This document shows positions 59,334-64,000 of a DNA stretch of 64,000 nucleotides, in pieces. Below the pieces are notes generated by a model. That model was not told the DNA's origin. It saw only the letters and a list, made by a program, of their open reading frames with translations, and searched no databases. This DNA is from an uncultured Bryobacteraceae bacterium (GTDB taxonomy: Bacteria; Acidobacteriota; Terriglobia; Bryobacterales; Bryobacteraceae), in NCBI GenBank assembly GCA_938003835.1, contig CALKXJ010000002.1:295634-359633 (forward strand), written 5' to 3'. Numbering within the stretch: position 1 is the stretch's first letter; every line of letters begins with the position of its first letter. The position numbers and the translations under genes are program-made.

Positions 59334-60911
59334 TCAGGGCGCGAGCACCGAGGCGGGAACGGCGGCGCGGCTTGTCCGGCGCATCGCCTCTTCCGTAGGC
59401 GCGGCCAGCGCCTCGAGCGGGTTGAAGTCGTCGGTGAGCACGCGCCCCCGGCGCTCCTCGATGTCGAGCCGCATGCGGGGAAGCCTCTCGAGGAACCGCT
59501 TCAGGCGGGCGTCGGCGGGCGGTGGCTCCAGGTGCGAGGGAAGCTCGATCGGCCGGTCCGAGGCGAAGAAGATGACATTGCCGAGCTCGGACGGCTGCGG
59601 CGCGGTGCTAACCGCCAGCCGGTAGGGGAAGACCGCAGCGATCGTCTCGGCCAGATCGGCCACCAGCGGGTCGGTGGCCCTCCTGGCGATGATGTTGACA
59701 CCCAGGACGCCGCTTTCGCGCAACGCCGCGCGCATCTCGGCAAAGGCTTCCCGCGAGAACAGGTGAGAGGCCGGGCTGCCCCCGGCGAAGGCGTCGATGA
59801 TCAGAAAGTCGAAGCGCGCGGTCGCCCGGCGCAGGTAGGCGCGACCGTCGTCGAGCACCAGTTCGACTTCTTGTGGGCGCAGGCCGAAGTGGCGGAAAGC
59901 CGCCTGCGCCACCACCGGGTCGATTTCTACGGCGGTGGTGCGGATGCCAAACTCGCCCAGCATGCGCACCATGTCGCCGGCCCCGAGGCCGATGAGCAGC
60001 AAGTCGCGCCCGGCCGGGTGCAGGTACGGCAGAATGCCGAAGACGCTCACGTAGGGCAGCACGGAGGTCCGCTCGGCGATCGTCTGCGCGTTGTGACACA
60101 TGCCGTCGATGACCAGATAACGCACGGCGCTGTCCTCGAGCACCTTCACGGTGCCGTAAAAGCTCGGATAGACGGCGGTGACGCGGAAGTTTCCGGCCGC
60201 TTCCGGTGCCGCGGCGGGCGCCGCGGCGGTCAGCGCGCCCCAGGCGGCCAGCGCGAACGCCGGAAGCAGGCCCAGCGCCGGCAACCGTGTTCGCGCCAGG
60301 GCCCGGGCGGCGGCCAGGGCGGCTAAAGCAACGGCGACCGCGTAACAGATCCGGCTGACGCGCACGGCAGGCAGCAGCCAGAAGCCCGCCAGGAGAGCCC
60401 CGGCGATGCTGCCGGCGGTCGAGAAGGCGTAGATGGATCCGACCGAGCGGCCTAGGTGGGCGAAATCCGGGGCGGCCAGGCGCACCGCAATCGGGGTAAT
60501 CATGCCGAGCAGGGTGAGCGATGGCCCGAAGGAGATCAGGGCGCTTGCCAGCACGCCGAGCCGGGGTCCGGCCGACGCCAGCGGATCGGCGAGCACGTGC
60601 GCGAGCGGTGGCACGGCGGCGACAAAGGCTGCTGCCAGGCCGATGACGCCGTCGAGCAACGCGGGCGAGCCGCGCGAGTCCGCCAGGCGCCCCCCGATCC
60701 AGTAACCAACCGCCAGGGCGAGGAGCGTCACGCTGATGAGCGCCGACCAGGAGTACAAGTTCGCCCCGTAGAACGGCGCGAGAAACCGCGTGCCGATGAT
60801 CTCGACCACCAGCACGGCGGCGCCGGTGAAGAACACCGTCCCGTAGGTGACCGCGCGGGTCGGGAGCGAGCCGGTGGCGCGCGAGGCGGACTCTGCCGGT
60901 CGTGAACTCAT
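59334..60911 (-). CDS. Fused MFS-like membrane/spermidine synthase-like protein
   Basis: A 525-residue protein with about eight hydrophobic segments in the first 240 residues (for example FFTGAAVLVVEIIGTRFLAPFYG, key block VEIxGxRxLAPxxG) and a spermidine synthase-like Rossmann domain afterwards: LLIGLGAGDMVRMLGEFG (about 300), EIDPVVAQAAFRHFG (about 322) and LDDGRAYLRRA (about 346), then FDFLIIDAFAGGSPASHLF (about 356). The polyamine-specific gate is not evident, so it may be a methyltransferase-like or unknown aminopropyl enzyme. No polyamine genes lie nearby. Inner membrane location is expected. Confidence 0.85.
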   Translation of the reverse strand: MSSRPAESASRATGSLPTRAVTYGTVFFTGAAVLVVEIIGTRFLAPFYGANLYSWSALISVTLLALAVGYWIGGRLADSRGSPALLDGVIGLAAAFVAAVPPLAHVLADPLASAGPRLGVLASALISFGPSLTLLGMITPIAVRLAAPDFAHLGRSVGSIYAFSTAGSIAGALLAGFWLLPAVRVSRICYAVAVALAALAAARALARTRLPALGLLPAFALAAWGALTAAAPAAAPEAAGNFRVTAVYPSFYGTVKVLEDSAVRYLVIDGMCHNAQTIAERTSVLPYVSVFGILPYLHPAGRDLLLIGLGAGDMVRMLGEFGIRTTAVEIDPVVAQAAFRHFGLRPQEVELVLDDGRAYLRRATARFDFLIIDAFAGGSPASHLFSREAFAEMRAALRESGVLGVNIIARRATDPLVADLAETIAAVFPYRLAVSTAPQPSELGNVIFFASDRPIELPSHLEPPPADARLKRFLERLPRMRLDIEERRGRVLTDDFNPLEALAAPTEEAMRRTSRAAVPASVLAP

Positions 60912-61039
60912 GCGTTCGGCCGGAGCCTTCTCTCATGGGTGGTGCGGCGGGGAATGCTTTGTTCTCAGGCTCGATCGGGCTTGGCGGGGCGCTCTCAAGG
61001 TGCGATCTTGGCCGATAAGACAGGAGGAGGGAGTAGGCG

Positions 61040-61657
61040 ATGCAGTTTGTCGGCAATCGCCAGTTCGTCGAGCTGCCAGGGACCAAGACGCATCAGTTGC
61101 CGCCGCTGTTCGTGCCGAAGCATGCCGGGGTCAAGCGCCTGGACCGGGTGATGGCGATGGCGAACGAACTCGTTGAATGCGAGCAGCTTATCCCGGTCTG
61201 CGCGGGGCTCGATCCGGTGGTCGACGCCGAGCTCGAGCGGCGCAAGATGGACCTGGCCATCAACCTGGTGGAGAGCTATCTGGCCGTTGTGGCGCACTGG
61301 CGTTGGGGGGACAGCATCCTGGAATGGATCCGCCAGTGCGAGCTCACCTTCGAGGCGCAGCCGGAGCTCAAGCCGTTGTTGCGCGCTGACGTCTGGCCTC
61401 ATGCCGGCCGGTCGAGCTTCGTGACGCTGATCGACGACAAGGAGATTCCCCACCCCAAGATCCGGCTGGAGCAGGCGGTCGGACTCCGGCTCACCTTCCG
61501 CCACCCGCCCCCGCTTGCCTGCTTCTCCGACCAGTTCCTGCTTTATCTGAACTCGAGGGTGGCCGCCTCGGCCTACGCCGCCTGGGCGGAGATGACGCCG
61601 AGCCCGCGCGCCTCCTTGCCGCCGGAGCGCTTCACCTTCGAACTCGTCGAGATGTGA
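61040..61657 (+). CDS. 205-residue hypothetical protein
   Basis: An unrecognised cytoplasmic protein without signal or membrane segments. Notable stretches are MQFVGNRQFVELPGTK, VKRLDRVMAMANELVECEQL (about 31-50), RRKMDLAINLVESYLAVVAHW (about 67-87) and TLIDDKEIPHPKIRLEQAVGLRLTFRHPPPLACFSDQFL (key blocks DDKEIPHPKI and HPPPL, about 128-165). Mixed helix and strand content. A strong ribosome binding site (GGAGGAGGGAG, about 61020-61031) precedes the ATG. It stands between the spermidine synthase-like gene and a gene-poor stretch. Confidence 0.65.
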   Translation: MQFVGNRQFVELPGTKTHQLPPLFVPKHAGVKRLDRVMAMANELVECEQLIPVCAGLDPVVDAELERRKMDLAINLVESYLAVVAHWRWGDSILEWIRQCELTFEAQPELKPLLRADVWPHAGRSSFVTLIDDKEIPHPKIRLEQAVGLRLTFRHPPPLACFSDQFLLYLNSRVAASAYAAWAEMTPSPRASLPPERFTFELVEM

Positions 61658-61877
61658 TCAGGCCGGTCAGAATCCGTGCAAGCCGCGCCTGGCCCAACAA
61701 GCGACCACCGGATCCCGCGCCGTTCTCGCATTTCGGTTGATCAGCGCCCCTCGCGGCGACAGAATCCGGGACGCGGTTTCCTCGGGAGGGAAAAGCGCCC
61801 AAGCGGAGACCCCGCAGAGAATAAGTCGGCAGGCGAAGTGGTGAAGTTGCCTTTCCGCGCACTTCAGGAGGAAAGCG

Positions 61878-61910
61878 ATGCCAGTGGTGAAGAAAAGGCC
61901 AGCACGCTAA
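61878..61910 (+). CDS. Ten-codon ORF with strong ribosome binding site
   Basis: CAGGAGG precedes ATG by six bases and the frame reads M-P-V-V-K-K-R-P-A-R, then TAA. It could be a small basic peptide, a leader peptide, or the start of a longer gene whose frame is broken; the adjacent frame stays open to 62281. Confidence 0.25.
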   Translation: MPVVKKRPAR

Positions 61911-62060
61911 AGCGCCCGGTTGCTTGCGACCGGGTGGTCCGCGGGTATTTCGGTCTGGGCGAACAGGAGCAGAGCGTTCGGATCACCGCCAACGCTGACT
62001 TTCGGCTTCACATTTGGGCCAGGAATGTCGATGCCCGGCCCGGCGGCGTACAGATGCTGA

Positions 62061-62088
62061 CCCCTCCCAGCCGACACCGTGGGAGGGG
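62061..62088. repeat. Perfect nine-base hairpin arms
   Basis: CCCCTCCCA and TGGGAGGGG enclose a ten-base loop. It has no T-tract. In a real coding frame such a structure would be unusual. Confidence 0.4.
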
Positions 62089-62407
62089 CTCGACCGGCCC
62101 GCAGGTCGGTCTCGTAATGGACGCCCCCGCACAAACCGGGATCGACCTCGGTTGCATCGGCGCCCAAGGTGGAGAAACTCTCGAAATCAGTAACGCGTTC
62201 GGCGCGCGAGCGACCGTATTCCTCACTGTCGTTCCGGCACCGGGCGCCCGCGTCCGCATGACGCCAAGTTACGCGCTCTGAGTCGCGGCGCCGCGGCGCA
62301 GGCTTAGGCTCGAGGGCGGCCTGAAGAGTGGGCAGGTGTCACCGTCAACTTAGCCGGCATCCTCGCTGCAAACTCGTCAAGCCGGAAAGAGCGGATTGTC
62401 GCAAAAC

Positions 62408-63694
62408 TCAGTCGAAAAAGCCGCGATCTTCCTCGCGCAGCCGCGCGCGGGCTTCCTTGACCCGGAAGGTCACACCCAAGCCCGGCCGGTCCCAGACATC
62501 GATGAATCCGTTCTTGACGATCGGATCGGGCAGCCCGTCCACGATGTCATACCACCACTCCGGCTCGCCCAGCGGGTACTCGAAGGCGATATAGTTCTGC
62601 GGCATGGCCGCGCCCACCTGCACCTGCGCCGCCAGGCCGATCAATCCGTTGAAGACGCCGTGCGGCGCGATCTGGATGCCGTGCAAGTCAGCGTATTCGG
62701 CAACCCATTTGAGTTCGGCGATACCTCCGACGTCGGCCGGGTCCGGCCCGATGACGTCCACCGCATTGGTTTCGATCAGATCCTTGAAGTTCTGTCGCAA
62801 ATAGATCTGCTCGCCGGTGTGGATCGGCACCGATGTGCTCAGCGTCAGATCGCGATAGAGATCCGCGTTAGGGTAAGGCGTATAGTCGCCCGTGAGGATG
62901 TCTTCGAGCCACAGGAGATTGAGCGGCTCCAGGGCCCGGGCGAGCTTGATGGCGTCCTTGAGCGTGTGGCCGGGGCCGCAGTCGAGCGCCAGCGCCACCT
63001 GGTCGCCCAGCACCTTTTTCATCGCTTCGACGCAGGCCACGATATGCGCCATGCCGCGCTCGGTCAGCATCCCGCGGAACGGGTGCGGTGCGCCGCCGCG
63101 GGGCTCGTCATAGAAGGCATCAGGGATCGCCCGCATCATCGCGGCATTGTGGAAACCCACCGCCTGCTTGATGATGGTGAACCCTTCCTTGGCCTCCTTC
63201 ATCTTTTGCATGACCTCGGCGTAGTCTTCCGGCATGTGCCGCTTCATGGGGAAGCGAACGCCGCCGTTATAGACCCGCACCCGGTCGCGGATCTTGCCGC
63301 CGAGCAGTTTGTATACGGGCCGGCCGGCCACCTGGCCGGCGATATCCCAGAGCGCCGTCTCGATGGCACTGACCGCCGCCCCCCAGGGCTTCATGGCGCC
63401 CAGCCGGCGGATCTTCAGCATCACCCGCTCGACGTCGGTCGGATCCTCGCCCAAGATGTAGTCTTTGTAGAACAGCACCATGGGCTTCAGGTACGGCTTG
63501 CGCGATTCGGCCTGCCCGTAGCCGGAGATGCCCTGGTCGGTGACGACGCGCACCACCGGGCTGCCGCCCAGGATGGCGCAACGCAGGTCGGTGATCTTGA
63601 TCTTGCCTGTCGGCGCCGGCTGCCCGGCGTTTAGCCGTGCCGCCGTCACGCCCGCCGCCAGTGCGGCAAAGCTTCGCCGGGTGATCTTCCTCAT
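62408..63694 (-). CDS. Tat-tagged enolase-superfamily sugar-acid enzyme (4)
   Basis: A 428-residue MR/MLE family protein with Tat signal RKITRRSFAALAAGVTAAR (about 2-20). The family blocks are AVSAIETALWDIAGQVAG, FTIIKQAVGFH (Lys, about 175), ALALDCGPGH (Asp, about 236), LLWLEDILTGD (Glu, about 262), PIHTGEQIYLR (Glu, about 289) and IGPDPADVGG, with the His in IAPHGVFNG (about 336). ATG 63694 has GGAGG eight bases upstream, and a TATATT box is at 63743-63748. It is separate from the other three members and probably uses another sugar acid. The substrate is unassigned. Confidence 0.85.
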   Translation of the reverse strand: MRKITRRSFAALAAGVTAARLNAGQPAPTGKIKITDLRCAILGGSPVVRVVTDQGISGYGQAESRKPYLKPMVLFYKDYILGEDPTDVERVMLKIRRLGAMKPWGAAVSAIETALWDIAGQVAGRPVYKLLGGKIRDRVRVYNGGVRFPMKRHMPEDYAEVMQKMKEAKEGFTIIKQAVGFHNAAMMRAIPDAFYDEPRGGAPHPFRGMLTERGMAHIVACVEAMKKVLGDQVALALDCGPGHTLKDAIKLARALEPLNLLWLEDILTGDYTPYPNADLYRDLTLSTSVPIHTGEQIYLRQNFKDLIETNAVDVIGPDPADVGGIAELKWVAEYADLHGIQIAPHGVFNGLIGLAAQVQVGAAMPQNYIAFEYPLGEPEWWYDIVDGLPDPIVKNGFIDVWDRPGLGVTFRVKEARARLREEDRGFFD

Positions 63695-63866
63695 CGGTCG
63701 AGCCTCCTTTCGGATTTCCATCTTTGACTCCCGAACTAGCTCAATATATCCCGCACCGGGTCAGCCCTGGCCCGCCTCCCTTTTGCGCAGGTGGGCTTGG
63801 CGCGGGTCCAGGGGCAGGCCAACGCAAACCTCAGGGGAAGTTCACCGATACGCCCGGGTGCGTCAA

Positions 63867-64000
63867 TCAGACCAGCGCGGCCGGCTGTTCGGCCTCGGTA
63901 ACCGCGAAGTAGGTGCAATCGGGATGGTGGAAGACCAGCGCGCTCACGCTCGCCTCGGGCTCCATCATCATCCCTTCGGTCAGGCGGACGCCGATCTCCT
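63867..64000 (-). CDS. metH: Methionine synthase, C-terminal end (cobalamin-dependent)
   Basis: The last 43 residues of a gene that continues beyond the window. EIGVRLTEGMMMEPEASVSALVFHHPDCTYFAV carries the activation-domain end, key residues LTE, P-ASVS and F-HP---YFAV; in E. coli MetH this reads (LTESYAMWPGASVSG with HP-S-YYAV). This domain rebinds S-adenosylmethionine during reactivation. The residues after AVTEAEQPAALV stop short of the usual final helix (DQVEDYARRKG), so the protein is slightly truncated or divergent at its C-terminus. Identity is good, but most of the gene is unseen. Confidence 0.8.
   Translation of the reverse strand, partial: EIGVRLTEGMMMEPEASVSALVFHHPDCTYFAVTEAEQPAALV

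Larger units (their letters stand above)
61658..62407. other. 750-base gene-poor stretch with a doubtful ORF and a hairpin
   Basis: I see no confident gene here. A plus-strand frame is open from 61676 to 62281; its later part (from GTG 61934, 115 residues) has fairly GC-rich third positions and reads partly like beta strands (RITANADFRLHIWARN, GGETLEISNAFGARATVFL), but lacks its own ribosome binding site. A ribosome binding site at 61867-61871 instead precedes a ten-codon frame. A strong hairpin lies at 62061-62088. It may be a frameshifted gene remnant or a regulatory region. Confidence 0.5.

Noticed and set aside
61907..62167. Minus-strand open frame (86 codons) in the gene-poor region
   Set aside because: No start context and overlap with a hairpin; the coding pattern is no better than on the other strand.
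1..64000. CRISPR array, tRNA or rRNA genes, insertion sequences, prophage
   Set aside because: I found no regularly spaced repeats, no cloverleaf with T-arm consensus outside coding frames, no transposase or integrase, and no phage structural cluster. A covariance-model scan would settle tRNA and other ncRNA.

Overview
The window is GC-rich (I estimate about 65 % from reading; not counted), densely coding DNA from a Gram-negative chromosome: LPS/BamD-type envelope genes, TonB-dependent receptors, Tat export, MEP isoprenoid synthesis and a 6S RNA. Very long Oar-like receptors with an N-terminal carboxypeptidase-regulatory-like domain, many Tat-tagged sugar-acid enzymes, GH127, URO-D-family and MR/MLE paralogs point to Acidobacteriota, most likely a Bryobacterales/Solibacter-like soil or sediment heterotroph. 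This is an inference from gene content. I see no rRNA, tRNA, CRISPR array, insertion sequence, phage or integrated element.

Layout. 1-6.4 kb: housekeeping. aroF-tyrA converge on a leftward operon rsmB-rpe-bamD-response regulator; a TtcA-like gene diverges from rsmB. 6.4-9.8 kb: two tandem Tat-tagged enolase-superfamily enzymes, then two small membrane proteins. 9.8-17.6 kb: dxr-rseP operon, two divergent hydroxyacid dehydrogenases sharing one promoter region, wecB, a Clp-D2-only AAA+ protein with a structured leader, and a cytochrome c protein. 17.6-31.6 kb: IclR regulator diverging from a Gfo/Idh-isomerase pair, a repeat-containing exported protein, Tat-tagged aldo/keto reductase, MBL hydrolase, URO-D-like protein, HAD, esterase, 6S RNA (ssrS) with ymdB, MFS transporter and a HEPN/MNT toxin-antitoxin pair. 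31.7-37.9 kb: a third enolase-superfamily enzyme diverging from an FAH-family enzyme, AbgT transporter, methyltransferase, tatC and tatA. 38-49 kb: two giant TonB receptors and a sulfatase-fold lipoprotein, with a divergent ROK regulator. 49-64 kb: two nitroreductase-like proteins with GH127, tdh, priA, xylB, glk, fused MFS/spermidine synthase-like protein, a fourth Tat-tagged enolase-superfamily enzyme and the 3' end of metH.

How it fits together. Outer-membrane uptake (two TonB receptors), extracytoplasmic processing (GH127, esterase, sulfatase-fold protein, Tat-exported enolase-superfamily and aldo/keto enzymes) and cytosolic entry points (xylulokinase, glucokinase, isomerase/epimerase, FAH enzyme, hydroxyacid dehydrogenases) suggest growth on plant or microbial glycans and their sugar acids, under ROK and IclR control. 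The tatA-tatC genes lie in the same window as five clear Tat substrates.

Regulatory DNA is readable in places: near-consensus promoters for both TonB receptors, tatA and dxr, an intrinsic terminator at 44.1 kb, and several genes whose -10 box lies only 6-11 bases from the start codon with no Shine-Dalgarno sequence, suggesting leaderless mRNAs. Promoter and start calls come from reading motifs and are unverified.
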